Positions 35,260-43,389 of a stretch of 64,000 bases of DNA are shown piece after piece. The translations under genes and the position numbers were made by a program. The notes under the pieces are model-generated. The model had not been told where the DNA came from. It saw nothing but the letters and a program-made list of their open reading frames with translations, and did not search any database. Origin of the DNA: CAJQQK01 sp965224225 (lineage in GTDB: Bacteria; Pseudomonadota; Alphaproteobacteria; Rhizobiales; Hyphomicrobiaceae); contig CBDCZF010000027.1 of assembly GCA_965224225.1 (NCBI GenBank), positions 72,907-136,906 of the forward strand. The letters are read 5' to 3'. Every line of letters starts with the position of its first letter. Position 1 is the stretch's first letter.

Positions 35260-36483
35260 ATGGCCCGTCCAGCATTGGAGGTCGCGGACATCTTCCGCGA
35301 CCACGGACGCGCATGGCGTGATGCCAACCGCGGGCATGTGAGCCTTGACCAGTTGAAGGTGATGAGTGCAATCGAGCGCTGTCGCACAGCGGCGCTCGGC
35401 GGCCATGTTGCACGTTGCGAGAACGACGCGTGCGGGCACACGTTGATCGCCTATAACAGTTGCCGCAACCGGCACTGTCCGAAGTGCCAGGGTGCGGTTG
35501 CACGTGACTGGATGGCAGCACGCGAAGCCGAACTGCTCCCCGTTCAATACTTCCACGCCGTGTTTACGTTGCCGGCCCGGATTGCCCATATCGCGTATCA
35601 GAACAAGACCGTGATCTACGGCCTGCTGTTCAAGGCGAGCGCAGAAGCGATGCAAACGATCGCTGCCGATCCCAAGCATCTCGGCGCCAGGATTGCGCTC
35701 ACGTCGGTACTGCATACCTGGGGCAGTGCCATGACGCATCATCCGCACGTGCATATGATCGTGCCGGGTGGCGGACTTTCCGAAGATGGCACGCGCTGGA
35801 TCGGCTGCCGCAAAGACTTCTGCCTGCCCGTGCGCGTGTTATCAAAACTATTCCGCGGCTTGATGCTCGATAAGCTCGTGGCTGCTCATAACGCCGGCAC
35901 GCTCAACTTCTTTGGACCACACGTTCATCTCGCCGATACCAAAGCGTTCAAGAGGTTCTTGCGGCCGCTCTGGCGCACCAAATGGCATGTCGACCTGAGG
36001 CCGCCGTTCGCCGGCCCGAGGGCGGTGCTTGCCTACCTGTCGCGTTATACACACCGCGTTGCGATCTCCAACCGGCGCCTCATCAAGGCCGATGCCAATG
36101 GTGTCACGTTCCGTGTCAAAGATTACCGGCGCAAGGGGCCGACCCGCTACACGACGATGACGCTCGGCCCACATGAGTTCATCCGCCGTTTTCTGAGTCA
36201 CATCCTGCCGAAAGGCTTCCACCGCATCCGACACTACGGCTTGTTCGCGAGCGGCGCGAAGGCCGAGAATCTGGCCCGGATGCGCGACCTGCTTGGCGTG
36301 ACAGGGTCGGTTGCCGGTAACGCTGGAATCGGTGACGCTGAAAGCAGCAATGACGAAGCCACGCACGACGATGCCAAAGCGCAGTCATGCCCGAGTTGCG
36401 GCGGCGTGATGCGCATTATTGAAGTCTTCGAAGCCGGCTCTGCACCGCGCACCGTCGTGCCAGAGGGGATCGACAGCTCATGA
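35260..36483 (+). CDS. IS91-family transposase, copy 1
   Basis: This 407-residue rolling-circle transposase is apparently intact. A zinc-binding region lies at 53-76, with Cys53, 58, 68, 73 and 76. The HUH metal motif is HPHVH at 161-165. Catalytic tyrosines Tyr259 and Tyr263 sit in AYLSRYTHR, giving the Y2 arrangement (YxxxY) of classical IS91. The C-terminus has a CPSC-type segment near residue 380. It lies 12 bp after the integrase gene, in the same transcription unit. Nearly identical to copy 2 over most of its length. Confidence 0.93.
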   Translation: MARPALEVADIFRDHGRAWRDANRGHVSLDQLKVMSAIERCRTAALGGHVARCENDACGHTLIAYNSCRNRHCPKCQGAVARDWMAAREAELLPVQYFHAVFTLPARIAHIAYQNKTVIYGLLFKASAEAMQTIAADPKHLGARIALTSVLHTWGSAMTHHPHVHMIVPGGGLSEDGTRWIGCRKDFCLPVRVLSKLFRGLMLDKLVAAHNAGTLNFFGPHVHLADTKAFKRFLRPLWRTKWHVDLRPPFAGPRAVLAYLSRYTHRVAISNRRLIKADANGVTFRVKDYRRKGPTRYTTMTLGPHEFIRRFLSHILPKGFHRIRHYGLFASGAKAENLARMRDLLGVTGSVAGNAGIGDAESSNDEATHDDAKAQSCPSCGGVMRIIEVFEAGSAPRTVVPEGIDSS

Positions 36484-36801
36484 TGCCAGTCTGCCGCGAC
36501 GACAGCGTGAACTTCAGGCGGCCTCCGCGCTGCAACGATTGCTTGCGGCCGGATCAACCCACCGCGCGCACCAAAAGCTTGCCAACGGGATCACAACTGC
36601 CAACACGCGACGATCAACACCGATCTTGTGGCCGTTGCCCGGCTGTTGCAGAACCGAACATAGCAACGCCCCAAGCCAGCCGCAGCGCCAATTCCCCATA
36701 GACATTCCGGCACGCTCGCCGATCAACCGCCCGCGGGTTCCTTCACTGGAGGCTTTCCGACGACGGCCCCGGTGGCTGCAGCTAATCCAGTGATGGGCCG
36801 T

Positions 36802-36840
36802 CATCCGAAACCCTTCACAAAATGTGAAGAGTTTCGGATG
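36802..36840. repeat. Hairpin at the junction of the two IS91 copies
   Basis: Arms at 36802-36819 and 36823-36840 are 18 bases each with one mismatch, around a 3-base AAA centre. The arms are the terminal bases of the two elements in opposite directions: reading outward from the centre, the sequences of copies 1 and 2 remain similar for hundreds of bases. This fixes the tail-to-tail junction to within a few bases. Confidence 0.85.
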
Positions 36841-37156
36841 CTGGCCATGCAGGACGGCGCCACAACCAGCGGGCCGGCGTCCGAAAGTCCCCAGGGAAGG
36901 AACCCGCGGGCGGTGGGGCGATGAGGGTGCCACAATTTCTATGCGGATTTGGCGTAGCGGCTGCGTTGAGGCGAAGCGGTTTTCCACACAAAGGCAGTCG
37001 GATGACAAGCCCACGGTCGGCGTTGATCGGCGGATACGAGCGGTTTTGATGTCGTCCGCCCATCATCGGTGCCCGAGGTGCGTTGATCCGGCCGCAAGCA
37101 CTTGTTGCAGCGCTCAGGCCGCCTGACGTTCACGATGTCGTCGCGGCAGTCTGGCA

Positions 37157-38383
37157 TCATGAGCTGTCGATCCCTTCCGGCACGACGGAGCGTGGTGCAG
37201 AGCCGGCATCGAAGACTTCGATGATACGCATGAGGCTGCCGCAGCATGGACACGGCTGCGCTTTGGCATCGTCAGGTGCTGCTTCGTCATCGCCGCCATT
37301 GGCATCACCGGTATCAGTGTCGCCGATAACCGATCCTGTAACGCCAAGCAGTTCACGCATCCGGGCGAGGTTCTCCGCCTTCACGCCGCTTGCGAACAGG
37401 CCGTAGTGGCGGATGCGGTGGAAGCCTTTGGGCAGGGTGTGGCTCAGGAAACGGCGGATGAACTCATGTGGACCGAGCGTCATCGTCGTGTAGCGGGCCG
37501 GTCCCTTGCGCCGGTAATCCTTGACACGGAACGTGACGCCTGCGTCGTCGGCCTTGATGAGCCGCCGGTTCGAGATCGCAACACGGTGCGTGTTATAGCG
37601 CGACAGGTAGGCAAGCACCGCCCTCGGGCCGGCAAAAGGCGGCCTAAGGTCGACATGCCACTTGGTGCGCCAGGCCGGCCTCAGGAACCGCTTGAAGGCT
37701 TTGGTATCGGCGAGATGAACGTGCGGCCCAAAGAAGTTGAGCTTGCCGGCGTTGTGAGCGGCCACGAGCTTATCGAGCATCAACCCGCGGAACAGTTTTG
37801 ACAGCACGCGCACGGGCAGGCAGAAGCCGTTGCGGCAGCCGATCCAGCGCGTGCCATCTTCGGATAGCCCGCCGCCCGGCACAATCATGTGCACGTGTGG
37901 GTGATGCGTCATGGCTGAGCCCCAGGTGTGCAGTACCGACGTGAGCGCGATCCTGGTGCCGAGATGTTTGGGATCGGCGGCGATCGTCTGCATCGCCTCT
38001 GCGCTCGCCTTGAACAGCAGGCCGTAGATCATGGCCTTGTTGTGATACGCGATATCGCCAATCCGAGCCGGCAGCGTGAACACGGCGTGGAAGTATTGAA
38101 CCGGGAGCAACTCGGCTTCGCGTGCTGCCATCCAATCCCTGGCCGCAGCACCCTGGCACTTCGGACAATGCCTGTTGCGGCAGCTGTTATAGGCGATCAT
38201 CGTGTGCCCACACACCTCGTTCTCGCAACGCGCAACATGACCGCCGAGGGCCGCTGTGCGGCAACGCTCGATGGCTGACATCACCTTCATCTGGCCGAGG
38301 CTGACGTGGCCGGCGTTGGCTTGACGCCACGCGGGGCCGTGGTCGCGGAAGATGTCCGCGACCTCCAATGCTGGCCGAGGCAT
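37157..38383 (-). CDS. IS91-family transposase, copy 2
   Basis: This 408-residue homologue is nearly identical to copy 1 and conserves the zinc-binding cysteines, the HPHVH metal motif and both tyrosines. It has one extra residue: an Asn directly after the second catalytic Tyr (SRYNTHR in place of SRYTHR), caused by a three-base insertion. This might impair activity, although the frame is intact. The gene begins 12 bp after the integrase stop. Confidence 0.9.
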   Translation of the reverse strand: MPRPALEVADIFRDHGPAWRQANAGHVSLGQMKVMSAIERCRTAALGGHVARCENEVCGHTMIAYNSCRNRHCPKCQGAAARDWMAAREAELLPVQYFHAVFTLPARIGDIAYHNKAMIYGLLFKASAEAMQTIAADPKHLGTRIALTSVLHTWGSAMTHHPHVHMIVPGGGLSEDGTRWIGCRNGFCLPVRVLSKLFRGLMLDKLVAAHNAGKLNFFGPHVHLADTKAFKRFLRPAWRTKWHVDLRPPFAGPRAVLAYLSRYNTHRVAISNRRLIKADDAGVTFRVKDYRRKGPARYTTMTLGPHEFIRRFLSHTLPKGFHRIRHYGLFASGVKAENLARMRELLGVTGSVIGDTDTGDANGGDDEAAPDDAKAQPCPCCGSLMRIIEVFDAGSAPRSVVPEGIDSS

Positions 38384-38395
38384 GAGACGTGCCGA

Positions 38396-39277
38396 CTACG
38401 CCGGTGGTGCCGTACTCGTATCGTTTGCGACCAGCCGGTCGAGCGGGCTCATGACCTCGCGGATCGTGTTGGTCGCGACCTGCGTATAGCGCGCCGTCGT
38501 GTCGAGCTTGACGTGGCCAAGCAGGACCTGGATCACGCGCACATCAATGTTCTGTTCGAGTAGGTGTGTTGCGAACGAGTGCCTCAGCGTGTGCGGCGAC
38601 ACCCAAGCTCCAAGCCCTGCCATCTCGGCGGCCATCTTGCAGGATCGATTGAGTTGCCGGGTTGTCAGCGGCAGGAACGGATCACGACCTGGAAATAGCC
38701 ATGCTTCGGTTCGGCATTGCAGCCACCAAGCTCGCAAAACTTCAAGCAGCTGCGGCGAGAGCATCGCGTGGCGATCCTTGCGCCCCTTGCCCTGCTCGAC
38801 ACGGATCAACATGCGCTTTGAATCGATGTCGGAGATCTTGAGCATGACCACTTCGCCGGCACGAAGTCCCGCGCCATAGACCACGCTCAGCGCCGCCTTG
38901 TACTTGAGGCCTGGACCGGGCGCAGCATCCAACAATCGGCCGACCTCATCCGGCGCCAGGACGCGCGGCAGTTTGCGCGGATAGTGCACCTGCGCCAGAT
39001 GCCGGGCGAGATCCGGGCGCCCGAGCGTCGTCGTGAAGAAAAATCTGAGCGTAACGGCAGTCGAGTTGATCGTCGGAGGATTAACGCCGGTCTCCTTCTG
39101 GTGGACCTGGAAGGCGCGTACATCTTCGCCAGTCGCCGTGTCAGGCGAACGACCGAGGAAGGTGGCAAACGCTGTCACGTGACGAAGGTAGCCAGTTTGC
39201 GTCTTCTCGGTAAAATTACGCAGCTCCATGTCTTCGATCATGCGTTGACGAAGGGGGCTGATGGGCTTGCTGCTCAT
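38396..39277 (-). CDS. Tyrosine recombinase, IS91 copy 2
   Basis: This 293-residue recombinase has the same catalytic layout as copy 1: YGAGLRAGEV, HTLRHSFATHLLEQ, LLGHVKLDTTARYTQV. By eye the N-terminal half is clearly diverged while the C-terminal 80 residues are highly similar. ATG at 39277 follows AGGAG; the longer frame to 39325 reads through the conserved hairpin and is not the start. It faces the DUF3768 region. Confidence 0.9.
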   Translation of the reverse strand: MSSKPISPLRQRMIEDMELRNFTEKTQTGYLRHVTAFATFLGRSPDTATGEDVRAFQVHQKETGVNPPTINSTAVTLRFFFTTTLGRPDLARHLAQVHYPRKLPRVLAPDEVGRLLDAAPGPGLKYKAALSVVYGAGLRAGEVVMLKISDIDSKRMLIRVEQGKGRKDRHAMLSPQLLEVLRAWWLQCRTEAWLFPGRDPFLPLTTRQLNRSCKMAAEMAGLGAWVSPHTLRHSFATHLLEQNIDVRVIQVLLGHVKLDTTARYTQVATNTIREVMSPLDRLVANDTSTAPPA

Positions 39278-39288
39278 TGCGGGCTCCT

Positions 39289-39328
39289 GTCTTGAGGTGA
39301 GGTTGGTGAACCCCTCGATCCTCAAGAC
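39289..39328 (-). promoter_or_regulatory. Conserved hairpin before the IS91 copy 2 integrase
   Basis: The same GTCTTGAGG/CCTCAAGAC stem as in copy 1 lies 11 bases upstream of this integrase start. Conservation of the stem despite divergent coding sequence suggests it is functional. Confidence 0.55.
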
Positions 39329-39547
39329 GGGACGCCTTGCCCGTTATCTCATGTTGCTCAGATGGTTAGCGCCACGCTCGCCCCACGGCACAACCCGCGC
39401 GCAGCGCACTCCCGCGGAAGCGGGTTCGTTCGGTGTGCCCTTCGCGACGCAGCAGCACCGCGAGGCAATGGCAGCGGCGACCAGGTGCGGACATTTGCGT
39501 TTTGAGCAGACAGGAAGCAAAGCCGATGCGACGTCGGTACGACAAGA

Positions 39548-39571
39548 CCCCGACCCATTGCGGATCGGGGT
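39548..39571 (-). terminator. Possible terminator after DUF3768
   Basis: On the minus strand ACCCCGATCC, a short loop and GGGTCGGGGT form a G/C-rich stem followed by CTTGT, just after the DUF3768 stop. The U-tract is weak. Confidence 0.4.
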
Positions 39572-39580
39572 GACGAGCCT

Positions 39581-39892
39581 TCAGTATTCTTCGGCAAGCA
39601 AGATTGTAAGCACGTGGCAGGTCCTGGCCTCGTCGGCCGGATCCTCCGATCCGGCCGCGAGGTCGGGATCGTAACAGTCCAGCTTCCAATAGACCGTTTG
39701 ATCTCGAACGATGATTTTCCCGAAATCATGCTCGCCAAAAGGGTCGTTGGCAGGCGAGAAGTCATCGAACGAGCGCACGGCCATGATTGCCTCGGCGACG
39801 AAGGCCGGGCCAAGGGCCTCAACGCCGCTGGTGATGACCAGACGGCCGTTGCCCTGACGTTGCCTGCGAAATCGGTCATTGAGTTGGCGGAT
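39581..39892 (-). pseudogene. DUF3768-family protein lacking a visible start codon
   Basis: The frame reads IRQLNDRFRRQRQGNGRL, then a VITSGVEALG stretch, then SFDDFSPANDPFGEHDFG and ends in HVLTILLAEEY. This matches the whole DUF3768 domain, common on alphaproteobacterial plasmids and integrated elements and of unknown function. The first ATG in frame is at 39784, which would remove the first third of the domain. Upstream of 39892 there are only eight more codons before a TAG at 39917-39919, with no ATG, GTG or TTG. The gene has therefore probably lost its 5' end or start, or uses a rare start codon. Confidence 0.75.
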
Positions 39893-39909
39893 GCGATTCC
39901 GGCAACTTC

Positions 39910-39946
39910 GGCCCCGCTATCTTAAAGATGGGCGGGGCCTTTTCTT
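39910..39946 (+). terminator. Rho-independent terminator on the plus strand
   Basis: GGCCCCGC (39910-39917) pairs with GCGGGGCC (39932-39939), followed by TTTTCTT. The loop can form a further ATCTT/AAGAT stem. No plus-strand gene ends here, so the transcript it stops is unknown. Confidence 0.65.
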
Positions 39947-39968
39947 ATTGAGACATGCCCTTGATTGC

Positions 39969-40039
39969 GTGTGCTTTTTCGGAGCCGGCCCTCACCCGAA
40001 TTGGGGCCGGCGAGAATAAGCACACGGGCGTGCTTTTTT
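39969..40039 (+). promoter_or_regulatory. Attenuator-like region with alternative hairpins
   Basis: GTGTGCTT (39969-39976) can pair with AAGCACAC (40018-40025), enclosing an internal GCCGGCCC/GGGCCGGC stem (39984-39991 with 40004-40011). The AAGCAC bases can instead pair with GTGCTT (40030-40035), giving a terminator hairpin with a T-run at 40034-40039. The two folds exclude each other, as in transcription attenuators and riboswitches. No plus-strand gene follows before the inverted pseudogene at 40084. Confidence 0.5.
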
Positions 40040-40083
40040 GGTGAGCGCCCGATCCCTGCCATTGGTTCGACCCTGAGTGAATA

Positions 40084-40787
40084 TCAAGTTGACGGCATGA
40101 GCTTGCGTGCGGCCCCGGTGCCATCAACCCAGGTATGATCAAGCAAGTTGATCACGGCAAGATCGGCGCGATCGGCGAACCAAAACAATGGCGATCCATT
40201 AGCACTCATGCGGGTCAGTGTATGACGCATGTTGTGTGCGCGATCGGGATTGCCGGTCACGATGAGGACACGAAAGTTGCGCCAGCCGAATTCAGAGGTA
40301 TGCAGCCTGGCGCGCCACAGGGCACTGTAGGCAACAAACTTGTGCAGCATCGATGATTGAGAGATGTCAGAGCGTTCAACCGGCATCGTGCCGCGGTCGA
40401 TCTCGACGAGGAAATAGGCACGCCGACCAAGCGTTGGAAATCCGAGGGAAAAGACGTAGTCCGGCTCAACACCGATGGCCTGATGCTTTGACTGGAAAAT
40501 TACTGGCACGGACAAGCGATAGGGCTTGGTGCACGTACGCCGTGCTTCTGGCAGGCGAGCAAGCAAGGCCTCGCCATCGAGCAAATCGATGTCAGGACGC
40601 GAAGCGACACTCGTGGTAAGCGCAACGGCAAAGTCGGCAATCTCAAGGGTGTGCTCGAGGAATGGTCGACCGACGTTACGGTTCTTCTGCGCCCAGGAGA
40701 CGCGCTCGCCAAATGTCAGGTCATCATGAAAACTGAGCAGACGTGCGCCCTTGTCTGCCAGTGCATAAACGGCGAGCGATGAGCCGC
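40084..40787 (-). pseudogene. Replication-relaxation family protein, 5' part lost at IS21
   Basis: About 234 codons remain. The visible segments YALADKGARLLSFHDD, WAQKNRNVGRPFLEHTLE, EPDYVFSLGF, RRAYFLVEIDRGTMPVERSD and RLHTSEFGWRNFRVLIVT are characteristic of replication-relaxation proteins, found on mobile and conjugative elements. The frame stays open right up to the IS21 boundary at 40788, where the gene is cut; the N-terminal winged-helix part is absent. The other side of the IS does not carry the missing part. Confidence 0.82.
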
Positions 40788-40937
40788 TGTCAATCGGCGC
40801 CGAAAATTGACCCCGGATCGGCGTTCAATTTTGACCCCACCCCCACGGGTTCAGCATTTCCGCCCGAAGTGGTTCTGAAGCGGGGGCTTGTAGGGGGATG
40901 ATCACGGAGGAGACGATCGGGCGAGTGCGCCATGACT
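40788..40937. repeat. IS21 left inverted repeat, including a copy of the istA start
   Basis: This 150-base arm matches 43230-43389 in inverted orientation with few mismatches except in the outermost 50 bases. It contains an ATG and about 14 codons (MITEETIGRVRHD) nearly identical to the istA N-terminus, reading inward on the plus strand. Confidence 0.85.
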
Positions 40938-40951
40938 CGGGCTGGCGCACG

Positions 40952-41680
40952 TCAGGAGCGGTTCTTGAAGCGCCAGCTGTCGTTGCCGGTCTCGATGATG
41001 TCGCAGTGATGCGTGAGGCGGTCGAGCAGCGCAGTCGTCATCTTGGCGTCGCCGAACACACTGGGCCATTCGGCGAATGCAAGGTTGGTCGTCACGATGA
41101 TCGAGGTGCGCTCGTAAAGCCGGCTGATCAGGTGGAACAACAGTTGGCCGCCCGATTGCGCGAACGGCAGGTAGCCGAGTTCGTCGAGGATGACGAGGTC
41201 GACGCGGTTGAGTGCGTCGGCGGTGCGGCCCTGGCGATCGAGCTTCACTTCGGTCTCGAGCCGATTGACCAGGTCGACGACGTTGAAGAAGCGCGCCTTG
41301 CGGCCCGCCCGGATGCATTGGCGCGCGATGGCGATCGCGATGTGCGTCTTGCCGGTGCCTGTGCCGCCGACCAGGACGACGTTGCGCTGATCGTCCAGGA
41401 AGCTGCCCTGGCCAAGCGTCTCGATCGCCTCGGCGTTGATCGGCGTCTCGGCGAGATCGAGTTCGGCAAGCTCCTTGGCCAGCGGCAGCTTGGCAATCGT
41501 CATCTGGTAATTGATCGAGCGCGCCTGCTTGGCGGCGATCTCGGCCTTGAGCAGGGCCGCCAGAACCTTCTCGACGCCCTGGCGCCGCTTGATGCCGGCG
41601 GTGACGATGTCGTCGTAAGCCGCCCTCATGCCGGAGAGGCTCAACGTGCGCATCAACTCGAGGATCTCATGGCGCTCCAT
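40952..41680 (-). CDS. istB: IS21 helper ATPase IstB
   Basis: IstB is the AAA+ partner that assists IstA in target choice and insertion. This 242-residue protein has Walker A GGTGTGKTH (about residues 104-112), Walker B LVILDELGYL, and the sensor region SIIVTTNLAFAEW. ATG at 41680 overlaps the istA stop (TGATG), giving coupled translation. It ends 14 bases from the left inverted repeat. Confidence 0.93.
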   Translation of the reverse strand: MERHEILELMRTLSLSGMRAAYDDIVTAGIKRRQGVEKVLAALLKAEIAAKQARSINYQMTIAKLPLAKELAELDLAETPINAEAIETLGQGSFLDDQRNVVLVGGTGTGKTHIAIAIARQCIRAGRKARFFNVVDLVNRLETEVKLDRQGRTADALNRVDLVILDELGYLPFAQSGGQLLFHLISRLYERTSIIVTTNLAFAEWPSVFGDAKMTTALLDRLTHHCDIIETGNDSWRFKNRS

Positions 41681-43269
41681 CACACCACCTCCAATGCGGA
41701 AACGGGATCGGCCGCAAGGCGAGGTTGGCCAATCAGGCCATCGTAGCGCGCGCAATCGGCAAGCGGTGGTGATGCGAGTTGCAACCGCTCCGGCGTCATG
41801 ACCGGTGCCGGTGGCTCCGGTTGCTGTTGGCGGTAAAGCACATTGAGGATCACATCGGCGCTGACCACCTGTGCCGCGAGCGCTTCCGTGCACGCCGCCT
41901 CAACCGCTGCCATGCCGTCGGTCAGGACAGCGGTGAGGATCCGGACCATCTGCCGGTCGCCGTCGTCAGATCCGGCAAGGCGGCGGCGCACACGGCCAAG
42001 GGAGCCCGGCAGAACCCAGCCCTTGAACGGCGCGCCATTGCGCAATGCGCCGGGTTTCTTTGCCAGAACAGGGACATAGTGCCAGGGGTTATAGATTGTC
42101 TGCGCCTTGGCGAACGAGCGCTCGTGTTCGCCGACAATCTCGCCATCCTGCTTGATGACGATGCGATCAGCGTAAGCGTAAACATCAACCGGCCGACCAA
42201 CGGCCTTGGCCATCACCGAGTACTTGTTCTTGTCGAAGGTGACGAGGCATGTCTTGGAGACCGCGGCCGTTACGCTGCGAAAGCCATCGAACGGGCTGGC
42301 ATATGGAACGAGGCTCGCGCGTTCGACCTCGAACATCTCGAAGATCGAACGATCCTTGTGCTCGGGATGCGCGTGTGCCTTGGCCCAGGCGATGCACCGG
42401 TCGATCAGATAAGCGTTGAGTTCGGCCAGGCTTGAGAACTTGAGCCTTGGTGTGAAGATGGCACGCCGCATCACGCCGACATCGTGCTGGAAGCGCGTCT
42501 CCGACACGACATTCTCTACCTGCCCCTTCTCCCACCCCGCTGCCGGTGTGCACGCCGTCGCCTCGACGAGATGGTGGCTTAGCATCTGCTGGAAGCGGCG
42601 GTTGAACTGGCGTTCCTTGCCGACAAACACAGCATCGACGGCGGTCTTCATGTTGTCGTAGATGCCGCGCCGGCAGGCGCCCTTGAAGAACCGGAATGCC
42701 TGGTCATGGGCGTCATGCCGGAGGCATGCTTCCAGCATGACAACCATCTCCTGGGCTTCGCGCAGATAGGCACGCAACAACGGCATGCGGCTGTGGCAGA
42801 GCCTGACGTGCGCCACCTTCACGGTCATCACGCTACCTGCGATCACGACGATCTCGTGGCTCCAGTCAAACTGATACGCCTCACCGGGATCGAAGTGCAG
42901 CGGCACATACGCCTCGGCCAGCCGGGCACCGTGGGCTTCTTGCCAGCGCCAGCCATAGCGGCGCACCGCATCATAGCCGCCCTGGTAGCCAGCCAGACGC
43001 AACTCTTCGAACATCTGCAGGTATGTCAGGCGTTCGCGCTTGGCTTTCTTCGCGTTCTCTTCGAGCAGGCCATCGAGCTGATCGGCAAAACCGCCGAGCT
43101 TGCGATGAGGCTGTGTTTTGCGTTCATAGCGATGTTCGGTCTCCTCGCCGCGCACAATTGTACGCACCGTGTTCCGCGCCAGCCGAAGCTCCCGCGAGAT
43201 CTCCTTGATCTTCTTGCCCTTGACGTGAAAGTCATGGCGCACTCGCCCGATCGTCTCCACCGTGATCAT
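41680..43269 (-). CDS. istA: IS21 transposase IstA
   Basis: This 529-residue transposase has an N-terminal helix-turn-helix (IKEISRELRLARNTVRTIVR, about 21-40). The DDE core has an Asp in YQFDWSHE, a second Asp in IYDNMKTAV and a Glu in GWEKGQVENVV. A C-terminal beta-barrel-like region contains KNKYSVMAKAVGRPVDVYAY. The frame is intact. Its start lies inside the right inverted repeat. Confidence 0.94.
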   Translation of the reverse strand: MITVETIGRVRHDFHVKGKKIKEISRELRLARNTVRTIVRGEETEHRYERKTQPHRKLGGFADQLDGLLEENAKKAKRERLTYLQMFEELRLAGYQGGYDAVRRYGWRWQEAHGARLAEAYVPLHFDPGEAYQFDWSHEIVVIAGSVMTVKVAHVRLCHSRMPLLRAYLREAQEMVVMLEACLRHDAHDQAFRFFKGACRRGIYDNMKTAVDAVFVGKERQFNRRFQQMLSHHLVEATACTPAAGWEKGQVENVVSETRFQHDVGVMRRAIFTPRLKFSSLAELNAYLIDRCIAWAKAHAHPEHKDRSIFEMFEVERASLVPYASPFDGFRSVTAAVSKTCLVTFDKNKYSVMAKAVGRPVDVYAYADRIVIKQDGEIVGEHERSFAKAQTIYNPWHYVPVLAKKPGALRNGAPFKGWVLPGSLGRVRRRLAGSDDGDRQMVRILTAVLTDGMAAVEAACTEALAAQVVSADVILNVLYRQQQPEPPAPVMTPERLQLASPPLADCARYDGLIGQPRLAADPVSALEVV

Positions 43270-43389
43270 CCCCCTACAAGCCCCCGCTCCAGAATCACTT
43301 CGAGCGGAGATGTTGAGCCCGTGGGGGTGGGGTCAAAATTGAACGCCGATTACCCCCGCAAAGGGGTCAAAATTGCATGCCGATTCACA
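43230..43389. repeat. IS21 right inverted repeat, including the istA start
   Basis: This 160-base arm holds the istA promoter region and first codons. It mirrors the left arm, differing by about ten bases of extra sequence near the outer end. Confidence 0.85.

Larger units (their letters stand above)
34195..36820 (+). mobile_element. IS91-type element, copy 1 (tyrosine recombinase + Y2 transposase)
   Basis: The element carries an integrase-like gene and an IS91-family transposase in the same direction. Its 5' limit is set where similarity with copy 2 begins, at the GAACGAACCC stretch that folds as a small CCCGC/GCGGG hairpin. Its 3' limit is set by the junction with copy 2 at about 36820. 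The length is about 2.63 kb. IS91 elements move by rolling-circle transposition and do not make target duplications. The GAAC at the outer end fits the tetranucleotide preference known for IS91, but assigning it as the target is inference. Confidence 0.85.
36821..39432 (-). mobile_element. IS91-type element, copy 2, inverted relative to copy 1
   Basis: This copy has the same gene order as copy 1 but on the minus strand. The 3' end lies at the junction hairpin and the 5' end at the GAACGAACCC sequence near 39432. Its length of about 2.61 kb matches copy 1. Non-coding 3' tails of both (36484-36820 and 36821-37156) are clearly similar, including a CCGCCCGCGGGTTCC block. The two integrases differ much more than the two transposases, so these are two isoforms, not a recent duplication of one copy. 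Confidence 0.85.
40788..43389 (-). mobile_element. IS21-family insertion sequence (istA-istB) with long inverted repeats
   Basis: This 2.60 kb element begins and ends in TGT(C/G)AATCGGC. Internal copies of the TCGGCGTTCAATTTTGACCCC-like repeat near both ends are typical of IS21 transposase sites. It carries intact istA and istB. The left flank is the replication-relaxation gene and the right flank a truncated integrase; the flanking bases (GAGCCGC and GTCTGGC) show no target duplication. Terminal inverted repeats extend to about 150-160 bases. Confidence 0.93.

Noticed and set aside
40898..41746. 282-codon plus-strand frame inside IS21 beginning MITEETIGRVRHD
   Set aside because: The first codons are the duplicated istA start in the left inverted repeat; the rest is antisense to istB.
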